DNA of 64,000 nt from Agrostemma githago (taxonomy: Eukaryota; Streptophyta; Magnoliopsida; Caryophyllales; Caryophyllaceae), in NCBI GenBank assembly GCA_958450325.1, contig OY288254.1:40067077-40131076 (forward strand), written 5' to 3'. Below are positions 52,896-64,000 of the stretch, in pieces. The first letter of the stretch is position 1; each line of letters starts with the position of its first letter. Under the pieces are notes generated by a model. The model saw nothing but the letters and a program-made list of their open reading frames with translations, made no database searches and was not told the origin of the DNA. Position numbers and translations under genes: made by a program.

Positions 52896-55031
52896 GTTTA
52901 TTATTTAATTAAAATGTACTGTATTAAATATAAAACTAGCCAACTACAATTAACTAACAAATGTAGTAATTAAACTAAATCAAAATATTATCATCAAATA
53001 AATTAAAAAAAATTGTCGTTAACTCTTAAAAATACATCAACCAAGCCCAACATTTCTTCATACGCACTTCAAATGCTTTACATAATTTCTGAAATTTAAA
53101 CTACATCAACTTAACTCTAAGAATGAATAAATAATCAAATGTCGTTGATCGACAAAAAATATCGACAAAGATCTATTATGCATGACATAAATGTTCTTCA
53201 ATCTTCATTTAGGCAAATCTGGACTTGTTGGGGTCTTTGAAACCTATATAAATGGAAAAGAACTACTATTATTGAAATGACATAATGTAATCAAAATTAT
53301 GTATCGACAGCAATTGTAGTCAGCAACAATCAATAATTTAGCCAACAAACAAGCTACAAATATTATAAGCATCATGAAAACAATACATTCCTCCACATTA
53401 ATACATTATCTTACTAACAAACAGGTCTAAAGATAATTAACTTACTACTCGTAATAAAGAGACAGGAACTAAACACTAGCAACGTAGTTAGCAATGCATT
53501 CTAGGATACGACCAAACTTCAAAGCACACCCCAACGTTGAAGTACATTTACGGGAATAGAACACTGTTTCCTTAACGGCATAAGATAAGACGGAACATAT
53601 TTCAGTATGAGTTGTAGGATCAAGTCCATACAATGAAGAATTTTATAAATCAAGTTCATACTACACTTTTGTAAATCAACTTCATAGCAATTTTTTAGTA
53701 CGCAGTAAAAGAATTTTGTAATTATGCAAATTTGAATAAATAGATGACATATATGCTCACCTGAATATCCTAATTAGGAGTGACTAAAAGTGTGGACCAA
53801 GTTGGTCCATCCCTGCGTAAACATGGCCACAATGTCCCAAGCTAGCTCAGTCGGCTCCTTAAAAAAAATGAAAACCTTATGGCTAAGGTAAAAGATAGTT
53901 GAGCACTTGAGCCTGGTCCGACCATGATCACTGGTCACTACATCCGGATTAACTTAGGCGACCCCTCTGAAAGATGTTTTTTGTTGTAATAACGATATAT
54001 GGATCGGGCTTGGACTCGGACCCAGTTCAGCCTAGTCCACCTTCAAGCATGGGTCATTGGGCCTGAGCCCTTTTCACTATCCCATTCCGTTGGACCCGAC
54101 TCACTAAACAAGTCTAGTCCTAAACCACTAATACCCAAAGGCCAAAGATAACTAAAATCAACCAAAACACGTAGCAAATCTCATACTACTTGCTTCTGAT
54201 TTTGCTTTCCAGTCCAGTTCCACGGTACGTATATTTACTGCTTATATGAACTTTATAATTATTCTATACAGCATGAGTGATCACCTTGAGTGTTTAGTTT
54301 AACTATAGATCTCGGGCTCGTGTCTAACAATTTTAAAACGTAAAACTTATGAGGAGGAGCTTTAGCGTCCTTGAGCCTACCCAGCCGGCTCGAATCCAAT
54401 TAATGATTTTCTTCAGTATGAGTTGTAGGATCAACTCCATACAATGAAAACATTTAAGTACTAATAATCGTATAAATAGAATGGAGAAAAGTGAATGCGT
54501 ACAGTGACGAAGTAATCACAGAATTGCAAGCGGAGCAAACCGGGAAGTAATGCAGGATCAATGTATAACTATGTTTTCACCTCAGTAGCAATAATTGCCT
54601 CAACATCGACATATTCATCAAAGCATTTCCCACTCTAAAACCAACATGAAGACTTGAAGGAGGATAAGAAGGAGGAAGCACAGTAAGGGAAGGCATTATT
54701 TGTGATACGTAGTAACATAGACTATATAAATTTTGTGATAATGATGAAAAAATTAAGTAACCAAAAGAAAGAGAGGGGAAACAGAATCACCAATGTAAAC
54801 ACTCCAAAAAATTCTAATGATGTTGGATTCAAGCAAGTATATACTCTTTACTGAATAGATAGGTGATGTAGGCTATGGTTATAAGCTGAATTCAAACTAA
54901 ATTCATATGTTAGGCTGCGGTTTTGGGATGTGTTCGAATATGACTAACATAGATTGAAGATTACTACATACGGAGTACTTTGTATTGTATTATTAATTAG
55001 TTGATGAAATCCGTACATTTCTGACAAAATA
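52540..55031. other. CACTA 1 left arm, no gene recognised
   Basis: After the subterminal repeats there is a (TA)n run at about 52847-52893 and AT-rich sequence. GGTCCGACC and GGCTTGGACTCGGACCCA-like phrases around 53800-54120 resemble small plant repeats but have no defined ends. No long frame on either strand. Confidence 0.5.
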
Positions 55032-55220
55032 AACCACTACTAGAATTAGTGCAAATTCCGACGGAATAATTCCTACGGATCTTCAAAGACGTAGGAAAGT
55101 AAATAGTTCCTACAGATATTTCCTAGGGAATACCAAGCCGTCGCTCCTTTAAAGCACCCCTACAAAATTCCTACGGTCTTGTGGTAGTAAACATTTTAGG
55201 CTACGGAATGTTTCGTAGGG

Positions 55221-57330
55221 AAATTTGTAGCTCTAAAAACTTAGTTTCATGAACAATTTAACTAATGTTAATGCATAAATTAAAAGTCATTTTTTTCCTT
55301 ACATATTGTTTATCTGTTTATATTCGCCCCGTATTTTACGGAACATGAAGTGTCTGAACAAGAAACACAAATGAAATACCCTCATTAAATTTGTGTCCTT
55401 GTGTGTGTATCTGTTAGTATCCTCAAAATATTCACGTGATTTATCTATTATTACATGATATGGAGTTGTTTTTTTTATTCACTGCTACTACATGAAGACC
55501 TGTCAAGCGGATCAGGTCATACGGGCCGGGACAAATACGGGCAGGTTATACGGGTCACATGTCTCATTACACGAAAATCATATTTTCGTGGCGATTATAT
55601 CTCGACAATTTGAAAATCGACGCAACTAACCCACAATGATCTGACTCATAATATTCAACATATCATACCAAATAAAAATCGACACTAATTAATCAACTTA
55701 AATGACGCTAGTTAGGCCTGGCAAAATCCGATCCGATTCGAGAAAACCGATCCAACGCACTCTAGATCGGACCCGTCCGACAATCGACAATACTGAAATA
55801 TCTTAGTGACCAAAACTGACCTGCTTTGATTTGACTCAATCTGATACCTAATTATATTCGATATCTGGTATATTCTAAATTCGGTTCACAGTTTTAAAAA
55901 CTGGGTACACTGTTTTGAATCGGTTTACAATTTTAAACGAAAAAAATCGATATGAAAATTTCTCTCACTTTTTTGAGTTTTTCAGCAATATTAGTTAAAA
56001 CGGGATCAAAAACCGGTTCAACAAATTGGTTTATAATAAAGATAACCATATTTTTAAAAAATCGGGTCATAAAAACCGGCACGAGTTTAAGCCGGTTCTG
56101 TTTTCGTTTCCAATATGAAACAAAACCGGGTCAGTTTCGTTTTCAATCATTTGTTTATCTTTTATATATTTTTTGTGAGAAGTATTGTAAATATATCTAC
56201 ATATTTGCGGATTTTTTCGAGTCAAACTAGGCAAAACCTAAATGAAACCCAACTTTACCATACAACTTATTAAGATGATCTAACACGAAAAATACTTGAA
56301 TCAGTCAAATCTGACTCAAACCTGACCGTATGAAAATTTGTTGTAATGACTCGAGACGATAATGACTTAACTTGAGCGGCCGAGCTAAAGTGAAATCTAT
56401 TCAATAAACCTAGCTAAATGACATGAATCAATAATAACACGAGTCACCGACCTAATACGAATCTAACCGAATGACCCAACCTACGCTAACCACAATGGCC
56501 CAACCTAATGTTCATATCAAATTAAAAGAACTATCAATGTACCTCATCATCGATCTTATGCCTTTCTTCTGATTTAAACAATTGTAAGTAGGTATTCACA
56601 TTCACACGTTCTAACGCCACAACCACTTCCCCTCGTCGCCACTACACCGCTACCACCGCTTCTTCCCACCACCAACACTATCTCATTAACAACACCCCTT
56701 GTCATTGCCAACCTAAAGTCATTACGACCATGGTCACACACACATCTGGCCACTGGAGTCCGTGGACCGACGCATACTTCTTATTTTTCAGTCGCTTCAC
56801 GCCTCTTGTTGGACGCTTGACGCCTTTAGTTCGTGTATGTGTTTCGGTCTGCACTATTTATTGTGATTAGGTTTTGGTTCATGTTTTTTATTAGTGCAAT
56901 AATGATTCGTTTCATTGTTGTTGGCCTGCTGCTTTATCTTTTAATTGTAATATCAGTTGGTTTATATAATTAAATAGGTTAATTGATTTATGACATTTGA
57001 ATATCAGTAAAGTATTTGATTTTGAGTCAATTCTGGGCATGTTTGATTATATAACTTCAGTTCAGGCTGTTATTTATGCCCATTTGTACTGCAATTAAGG
57101 AACGAAATTAAAAAAAGTCCTTTTCAAGTTGCGATTCTACCTGATTCAGGCCACGTTTTAAGCTGTACTAGTATAATTGATTTGCCTCGTCAGTTACAGG
57201 TTCATCCTAGTATCTGTCTATTTTCCAGGACTAAATTGCAGCTCTTTTTATAGATACAATCCACAACAAGAATTAGGAGGTTTAGTCAGATAAGTTAGTT
57301 AAATAGTTTAATGAAATGAAACGTCAACAA
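55221..57330. other. CACTA 2 left interior, no gene recognised
   Basis: AT-rich, with TAGGCCTGGCAAAATCCGAT (55713) and ACGGGCCGGGACAAATACGG (55530), phrases seen in small hAT-type repeats, but termini could not be paired. Other open runs (for example 55952-56230) show no motif. Confidence 0.4.
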
Positions 57331-57339
57331 ACGGAAGCA

Positions 57340-57560
57340 GGAATGAGGAAACAGAAGCTGGAGAAAAGCCCAAGGTTGGTTTATTGGGAATACTCTTGGA
57401 TTCAAACCCAAAAGCGATGCAATAGGCCACCGGTAGTAGTAGTAATACAAGTGCGCAGTTCGGGATGAATCTATAGGATATTATTGATGAATGCAACTTT
57501 TGCTTCTTTGCTGGTCAAGAGACTACTTTAGTACCTGAGCAAGTACCTGGATGAATCCTT
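57340..57560 (+). pseudogene. Cytochrome P450 fragment captured in CACTA 2
   Basis: One reading frame gives KVGLLGILLDSNPKAMQ, a linker, then DIIDECNFCFFAGQETT, the helix-I oxygen-binding motif (A/G-G-x-E/D-T-T). A few bases on, in another frame, comes LSKYLDE. Order and spacing resemble the CYP72 clan. Two in-frame TAG codons and a small deletion after QETT make it non-functional. No other P450 part (heme loop, ExxR) was found nearby. Confidence 0.7.
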
Positions 57561-58082
57561 CTTTTTCTATTTTTTTGTTGAAAGGTAAGCATTATATTAA
57601 GAATCAATCAAGATCATTACATGAGCACCATACAACTAATTTAGCAAACTCCCAAACCGAAAGCCAACCCAGCCAATATTTTATATCAACTCTTTGGCAG
57701 GTTGATTATCTTGTCCATTCGTGCTTTGGCAGGTTAGTTGAGTTTCCCTATCACCATGTCATTACATTTTATTCTAACCATCAACGACTTTATCTTTATA
57801 TAACTCACTTATTTGTTCGACTTACTCTTAGTTAATGTCTTCTACTCAGTGATGTGCCCTTATTTCTTTTGTCACACAAGACACCTTTTTGGGGACCATT
57901 AAATTATGTAGAAACAAAACAACATTACTGAGTGCTTCCTTTATTTCCTATATATGTGTTGGTATTGTCATCATCAAGGTCCTGGTGCCTATCTGGTGGT
58001 TACGAGTGTCGATCAGTACCTTGGTCATTATATTGATTCTTATTCACCGCTTGTGGTTGATAAATACAATCACATTTGTACT

Positions 58083-58169
<87 letters not shown>

Positions 58170-59149
58170 CTCGATCTCGATCTCGATCTCGACTTTTGTT
58201 GTTTAAATGGGTTGTGGATCGTATGTATATACCAGGGATTAATCTGATCTGATCTGATTAGATCATCTATGTGGTACCTCTATTCTAGTATTTGAGTGAT
58301 ATAGTTGTATTTGTTGAGTTGGCAGTTACTACTCCGTAGTTGCTATCTTTCTCATCTTTATCTAATCTAGAAGTCTTAAAAATATTTCTAGACCAATTCT
58401 CCTTATCTCTTGTTTGTTTATGTGTCATTGCTGGAATATAATATAAGATAGTAGAACTCGCAGCACAGATAACCGATTTCCTAAATTTAGACCCTCGCCT
58501 TTTCTGAACCTGTTGTAACCAGTTTCTAGCATAAATCCGCAACCTCTGCTATTGTTGTTTCTACTGCTACTGTTGTTTATTGGTGATGTTGCTGTTCAGT
58601 CTGTTGCTGCTGCTTTATTCGCATTAAGTTTGTTTTACCTGCTGCATAAAATCACCACTCACGTCACTAATTGAAAATCAGATGACTACGATTAACAAAA
58701 CAATGTAGGAATTAAGCGAGCATCAATTTAGTAGTGTAATAACTCGAGTTTTGATGTGAGTTTATAAATCAAATGCACATTGGTCCCAAAACCCCAAACT
58801 AATAGTACAACATTCAATTAATCAATAAAGTAAATCAAATCACAAAATCAATGAAATTACCGACACAAATCAGTAAACCAAACCAAATCAACTGCACATT
58901 ACTTATGTTATTGTTGTTTTCTACTGCTACAACTATTGTTTATTGCTGATGTTGCTAGTTGTTTTATTTGTGGCCCACTCGTGCAACTGCACATTACTTC
59001 TGTTACTTCTGTTTTCTACTGCTACAGCGTTGAGTTGGTTGAGCGAACGGTAAGTCAGTAGTCTAAAATCTTTTTATTTTTATTTTTTTTATATTAAGAA
59101 ATATAAGAAATATTCATGTTCAAAAATTCCAATAATATTTGAAATTTAA
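57561..59149. other. CACTA 2 middle, with microsatellite
   Basis: No gene identified. A run at 57954-58086 is open in two plus frames but was not recognised. A (CT)n tract (58088-58166) runs into four GATCTC units (to about 58192); the resulting Ser-Leu frames are artefacts. CTGCTACTGTTGTTTATTG-like phrases recur near 58563, 58923 and 59018. Confidence 0.5.
58088..58192. repeat. (CT)n microsatellite followed by (GATCTC)4
   Basis: About 39 CT units without interruption, then GATCTC repeated four times. Such length suggests high slippage mutability. Confidence 0.95.
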
Positions 59150-59500
59150 TTTTCCAGATTAGAGATGATGAAGAAGGGAAAATACCTACGGCTTTCGATT
59201 TATTCATTCGTGCCCAGTCCCACAATGAGAAGATTACGGATAAGAAGGCGGAAGAAATTAGGGTGAAAATGAAATATAAGCATCAACATGTAATTGTTTA
59301 GTTTTGAAGTTTTTTTTTACAAATCTTTATATTAAGTTTTTTCAGGAAATATAAGCATCAATATTAAGGTACTAGAGGATAATGCTAAGGTGCGAGAGGA
59401 GAATGCTAAGGTGTTAGAGGAGAATAAAAGAATGAATGAAACAATCTTGAAGATGCAATAACAACTGGACACTCTAATGAAAATTTTCGATGACTAGAAG
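59150..59500 (+). pseudogene. Remnant of a CACTA-associated plant transposase-family gene (Transposase_24/Ptta-like C-terminus)
   Basis: Plus strand IPTAFDLFIRAQSHNEKITD then KKAEEIRVKMK is the conserved end of the Ptta/En/Spm plant transposase family domain. After an intron-like gap it goes on as a coiled-coil (VREENAKVLEENKRMNETIL) with a TAA inside and a stop at the end (IFDD*). Only the C-terminal part survives. Located near the right end of CACTA 2, as expected for this ORF. Confidence 0.7.
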
Positions 59501-60091
59501 TTTCGGAATAAGATACATTTTGTTTTATTGTAATGTGATATCTGAGATTATTTCTTTTATGACAAATTTGAATTGCATTTTTGTATCACATTTGTTTTGT
59601 GGAATTGTGGCCTCCCGCTTTGCGGTAGAGTGTTAACGTATGTCGTTGATGTTTATAGAGTTTTCGTATACTAGGGACGACATGAAGCAGTGAAATTATG
59701 TCTAAAATAAGGTTTTATCCTACAGAAGTTTTATTGTTTCCTACGGAAATCAGTAGTTCGAAATATTTAATAATATTTTTTTTCTCAATCAATGCCTTCT
59801 ACGGAAAGATATTGTCCTACAGAATTTTCGTAGGAAATTTGAATCCTTCCGACGATGTTCCGTAGGAAAGAATTTTTTGTCAACAAATACTCGTCACCAG
59901 TCATTCCGACGAAACATTCTGTAGGAAAGTTATTTCCTACAAAAAATGTCGTAGGAAGTTTTTTATTTCCGACGAAGTATACCGACGGAATGGTTCCTAC
60001 GAATTTTCCGTAGGTACGTGCTTATTCCGACGGAAATGGCTATGTTTCCTACGATTCGGGTCCGTAGGAATGAATGCTCTTTCTTGTAGTG

Positions 60092-62030
60092 AACACCAGT
60101 AGATGAAAACCGATGTCAGTAATCACAATAATAGGGATAAATTCATTCAAACTTTGTAATCTTAAGAGCATAAGATCAGCAAAAGGTTAAAATTTTATAT
60201 CAAATTACCATCTCAAGTTCGATTAATCAATTATATATAATAACTTTAAGAATTACAATCAATCATATGACAAAAAATAAGGGAAATACCATCACCAAAT
60301 GCGTTCTGCATAAGATTTGGGGGGGAAAAAGGGTAATCAGCCTTCACATAAGAAAAATAACCAGAACCGTCTTGAGTCCTTGACAAGAATATCGATTTTA
60401 AACTTTCCCAAAATTATATGCTTCAAATTGTATGAGGACAATTATATACGGGGTGTAATTCACATGTATTATTCTACCACAAATTGAAGTTTTATATAGT
60501 CTTACCGTATCCTGATATTGCCCAGTTGTCACCTTCGCCTAGTATTCTTTCAATCAAATGTGAATTAATGTATGTGATCTTTCAATTCAGTTCAGAGCTA
60601 TCAGCATAAGAATAACTCATCTCATCTCCAACCTAAAAATAGACTGAACAAAATTCTCTTTTCATTTCCACTTTACAGTCTAAAATATCGTTCTTCAACT
60701 GAAAAAAAGCAGTGCAGTCACAACGAGCAAAAATGGAAAGCACAGTTATCAATACTTAGAAACTAATCCACCAAAAAAACCCAGTTCTCACCTACATTCT
60801 CTTCTCATTGTTTATCATTCAGTCATCAATATTTAACTCAGTCTCTGCTTATATCTCTTCTTCACTTCCTAAACTCCACTAATATGTTTCACTGGATACT
60901 CAATTCAGTAATAAGTTTAGTTTATCCTTCAAATAGAGACTCCATCAAATAAATATCATACGGGTACAGACTCTCAATATTACGAATAAAAAAAGCTCCT
61001 ATAGAATGGTTTTATAGAATAAGACGACCTCAATAGATCGAGAAATATACTAGTATTGCTTGTATGTATAAGATTGTTTTGCAGAATAACATAATCAATC
61101 CAGTTTATAGCAAGGAAGTGAAGAAGAAAGGAGAAAACTAGTACCTAGTCACAGGGTACTGTGATCGTAGATGACAGTCACCAAGAAGTTGGGTTGCAGT
61201 CAGTTCACAGCCCAAGGGAGCAAATTGCCCAAAATGCTTGTACCCCAAAGGACGGAATCCGTGTCGTCCTTATTTCCTAGTTTGCCATTACCTTTCATAC
61301 ATGTTCCCAACATAAATCAAATTCAATCAACTTGAAATGGCGATATAGAACAAAAACCACATAAATAAGAATCGAATTGATGAAAACGGAAAGGGAAGAC
61401 GGAAAACCTGAATTGAAAAGTTGTACATTCACCCCGTAGATCAACCATCAAACAAGACACCCTTATTAACAGAAAAATACTGTAAGTCCAGTAATTAACA
61501 GCCAATTTGAAAAATAATAACTTAAAGAATCTCGATTCTGAATTTCCCTAAATCGTATGTTTAAAATTATATAGGACTAGTTAATTATAATTCACATGAA
61601 TCATCATACCCTAAATCCGCTGGTATCATTCGACCTTTAATTCAACCCTAAATTAATGAAATTACGTAAATTGGGTACTTGAAACTGAAAGAAAAACGAA
61701 AAGAAAAGAACCTTATGTGTGTGATTTCAAGGATAATCAAATCGCAGTGGATTTGGGAATGAACACTGGAGCATATGAATATGAATTAGAGAAACAAATT
61801 CTCAAGGATGAAGATGATGCAGTTGTTGAAGATCGATGTAGGGTTAAATTTTAAGGAAATTTTTAGAGCGGTGACTAAGAGTTGAAGGCGGTTTCTTTAG
61901 TAATAGTTTACTGAGTATTAGGTTAACGTGATAGTGGGCTTTCCGAGAAAATAGAAATAAAGAAAAGAGCGCTTAAGCGATTTATGACACTGAGTGGTGT
62001 CAAGATTGCAAGGAGGGGAAATTAGGAGGT
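60092..62030. other. CACTA 1 right arm, no gene recognised
   Basis: AT-rich sequence without a convincing frame. Around 61150-61320 an exon-like open run (GANCPKCLYPKGRNPC in one frame) could be a captured fragment but was not identified. The subterminal GACGC repeats begin after 62030. Confidence 0.4.
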
Positions 62031-62090
62031 TGACGCTCTATAAAAACATCAATAATGAAGCGTCATAATTGTAAGGAATTTGTAGTAGTG

Positions 62091-64000
62091 TATGACAATT
62101 AAGCAATATAAATGTTGATAACTTAGCTAGGTCCTCCTAATCTTCTAAAGGAGTACTACGGGGCATATAACGGAGTGGAAAAAGTGAACCATGGATTCGT
62201 TCGACACTGTAGGTAGGTGCAGTCCCGCTCTCTTTGGCTAAGCCAAGAGGGTCGTTCCAAACTCGAATTTTCCTAAATTAGCCCAAACAAAAAGGTGGAG
62301 TGTTTACAATTATTAGGTGGATCGCCTAATGACCGCTATCTTCCTACCTCGGGACTCGGTCCTCTAGTTGGCACTTCACGGCGAAGAATCGATCAAAGGG
62401 TTTATTTTTTCAAGGAGACGTTTTTGATGATACGATTTTCATTTGAAGCTCCTTTTCTCTCCTTTGTTTTTCATATTTTTGTGCCCTTTTCTCTTCCTTT
62501 GGTTTGCCCTTTTTTGGCTTTTTGATGTGGTTCGAAACCAAGCTTTGAGGTTATTTTTGTGTAAACTTATTGTGGTGATGTATAGGCGGAGGAAAAATAG
62601 GTAATCGAGAGCGCGCGCCATTCCCGGATAACCTACAAAAAGCGGAAAGAATTTAGACTAAAGGTGCAATGGTCATTCGAGGAAGGTCACCTAGAGAACG
62701 GGATGCGGGAACCAAGGCCTAACTCCTCCATGGGTGGTCAAGGTTGTCAAATGCAAACCCCGAAGTAAACCTCCAGTTGAAAAGGTGGACTCAAGCTAAA
62801 GGATCAACAACTTCATTGTCTAAGAGTCATTCTACTAGATTAAGGTCGAAAATCTACAATGGGTTATCTACAATAGAATGTAAACTCTTGTAAAAGGTTT
62901 GTAATCGGGTTTTCGAAAGGTTTTAATCCTAAACACACTATACAAAAGCAAAAGGAACACACGAAAAGGAAAAGGCAAATAAAACAAAACACAAGTAAAG
63001 TCACGAACTCCATACTCCATCATCATACAAGCACACAATCAACCACAACACCCAAAATGCTCACTTCGAGAGCCTCCAAATAGCAACGACCTACTCCTCT
63101 ACAAAAATAAAGAAAGAAGGAAGGACGTTACCTAGGGGGTGCTTTCATAATCTCTTCAAATCGCGCTATTAAGGTGGTGGTTACCTGTAGGAGTAGAGAA
63201 CAAGACCATATACGGGACACAAAACACAACGAGAAACAAGAAAAGAAAAGAAAAGGAAAAGAAAAGGAAAATATTTTTTATTTTTCGAATTTTTTCAAAT
63301 TTTTATGGATTTCGAAAAGATTTTTGAAAAATAAAAGATAGTAGACTTCTCCCCCACACTAAAACTGTACATTGTCCTCAGTGGACAAATAGGGGAAGAA
63401 CGAAAAAGACGGAAGAGAAAAATAAGAGAAAAAATATTTTTGGATTTTTATGATTTTCAAATGTTTTTGGATTTTTCGAAATTTTTGAATGTTTTTGGAT
63501 TTTTTTAAATTTTTGAGAAAAGAAAAGGAAAAGAAAACAAGGAAAGCGATAAAATAGTGGCGGGCCTAGGTGCAATCACATCACCTAGACCCTAGCCAAG
63601 TGGCTAAGAAAATGAAAATCAAAAAGAAGAAAACAAAGGAAAAGAACTTAAAATGAAAGGGTGAAAAATTGGGCGTAGGTGTAGTCACGTCACCTAGCCC
63701 GAATTAAGAAAAATTGAGAAAATTGATTAAAATTTGGATTTTTCTAAAGGTCAATGGCGTAATCAAATCGCCTAAAGACCGGGAGCAATACCAAGGCCGC
63801 GACGGCCACAAAAATCGATGGGACAAAGGGACAACTTGCAATTTTTGGTTAAGATAAAACAATCACAATGGTTAAAAGATGATGAAATAGGGAACAAGGG
63901 ACGAAATTAACCTAAGAAGATACAATTGTAGACTCACGAACCAACCTACACATATACCCACAACACATACAAACCATATTATCCACCGACTCTTGTTAGG
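62091..64000 (-). mobile_element. Third Athila-like element, internal region right of the CACTA insertion
   Basis: 62135-62420 matches 40470-40740 of the second Athila-like element. A G-rich, PPT-like minus-strand motif with GAGGACAATGT (63348-63380) parallels 33338-33367. No coding frame found; gag-pol and the 5' LTR would lie outside the window. Runs of AAAAG/AAAAT dominate 63230-63520. Confidence 0.6.

Larger units (their letters stand above)
55035..60091. mobile_element. CACTA transposon 2 (5057 bp), nested in CACTA 1
   Basis: Left end CACTACTAGAATTAGTGC and right end ...CTTTCTTGTAGTG (reverse CACTACAAGAAAG), flanked by AAC at 55032-55034 and 60092-60094. Subterminal motifs TTCCTACGG/CCGTAGGAA and CCGACGGAA occur in many copies at 55055-55220 and 59700-60070. 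Contains a decayed transposase-family gene end and a P450 fragment, so it was once gene-carrying. Confidence 0.9.
52517..62090. mobile_element. CACTA transposon 1 (9574 bp), non-autonomous
   Basis: Ends CACTACTACAAAT (52517) and ATTTGTAGTAGTG (62090) are perfect 13-bp inverted repeats, flanked by TAT on both sides (52514-52516 and 62091-62093). A 3-bp duplication and CACTA termini define the superfamily. Subterminal GACGC/GCGTC motifs are dense at 52543-52720 and recur inverted near 62030-62065. No transposase was recognised in its own sequence. Contains CACTA 2, which accounts for 5057 bp. Confidence 0.9.

Noticed and set aside
57889..58247. Ser-Leu repeat proteins
   Set aside because: Produced by the (CT)n and (GATCTC)n microsatellite.
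61150..61320. Possible captured gene fragment in CACTA 1 right arm
   Set aside because: Open run with Cys pairs in one frame, but no recognised family and no convincing exon borders.
1..64000. tRNA, rRNA, CRISPR array or bacterial operons
   Set aside because: None seen; the content is typical nuclear plant repeat DNA.

Overview
The window looks like heterochromatic DNA from a flowering plant, probably a eudicot. It is a dense stack of nested transposable elements with no clearly intact ordinary host gene. The evidence is Tat-lineage Ty3/gypsy elements with a second RNase H domain, Athila-like LTRs, CACTA transposons with matching target-site duplications (TSDs), plant-mobile-domain genes, and decayed plant gene fragments. 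The species cannot be named from this sequence. No rRNA, tRNA or CRISPR was seen.

Layout. (1) 1-6217: probably the interior and right end of a large CACTA transposon whose other end lies outside the window. It carries a decayed proline-iminopeptidase-like gene (3807-5202). (2) 6218-7699 and 24424-26964: outer non-autonomous Tat-type element A (plus orientation, 3' LTR 24833-26964), with tandem repeats and a scrambled antisense plant-mobile-domain (PMD) gene remnant. (3) 7705-24418: a 16.7-kb Tat element T inserted into A's repeats, TSD CACTC. Its gag-pol is on the minus strand and broken by stops and frameshifts. A separate gene with its own TATA box lies antisense between pol and the 3' LTR. 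Its 5' LTR is split by a 1.6-kb Athila-like solo LTR (20553-22155, TSD GGGTT). (4) 26965-28105: remains of an older gypsy gag-protease. (5) 29018-30479 and 34319-34945: Tat-type element B1 (minus), split by an Athila-like fragment (30480-34318). (6) 34946-50856: same-family element B2 (minus), with PBS, PPT, a gag remnant, no pol, and a long antisense PMD gene of about 650 codons in eight exons. A second Athila-like fragment (38449 to about 40975) sits in its first intron. (7) 50857-64000: a third Athila-like element (minus) inside B2's 5' LTR, itself split by a 9.6-kb CACTA (52517-62090, TSD TAT). That CACTA contains a second CACTA (55035-60091, TSD AAC) holding a transposase-family remnant and a cytochrome P450 fragment.

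How the parts fit. Element T has the machinery for transposition (gag, protease, RT, two RNase H regions, integrase), now broken. A, B1 and B2 resemble non-autonomous relatives with a T-like PBS and PPT but no pol, so they probably depended on a partner in trans. The most notable feature is the antisense PMD/DUF7745-like gene with its own promoter and introns in the same place in T, A and B2. Beside it, in A and B2, are unrelated tandem arrays whose units each fold into a hairpin. PMD proteins of Arabidopsis (MAIN, MAIL1) affect transposon silencing, so a retrotransposon-borne PMD protein is a candidate regulator or counter-silencing factor. That last step is inference.
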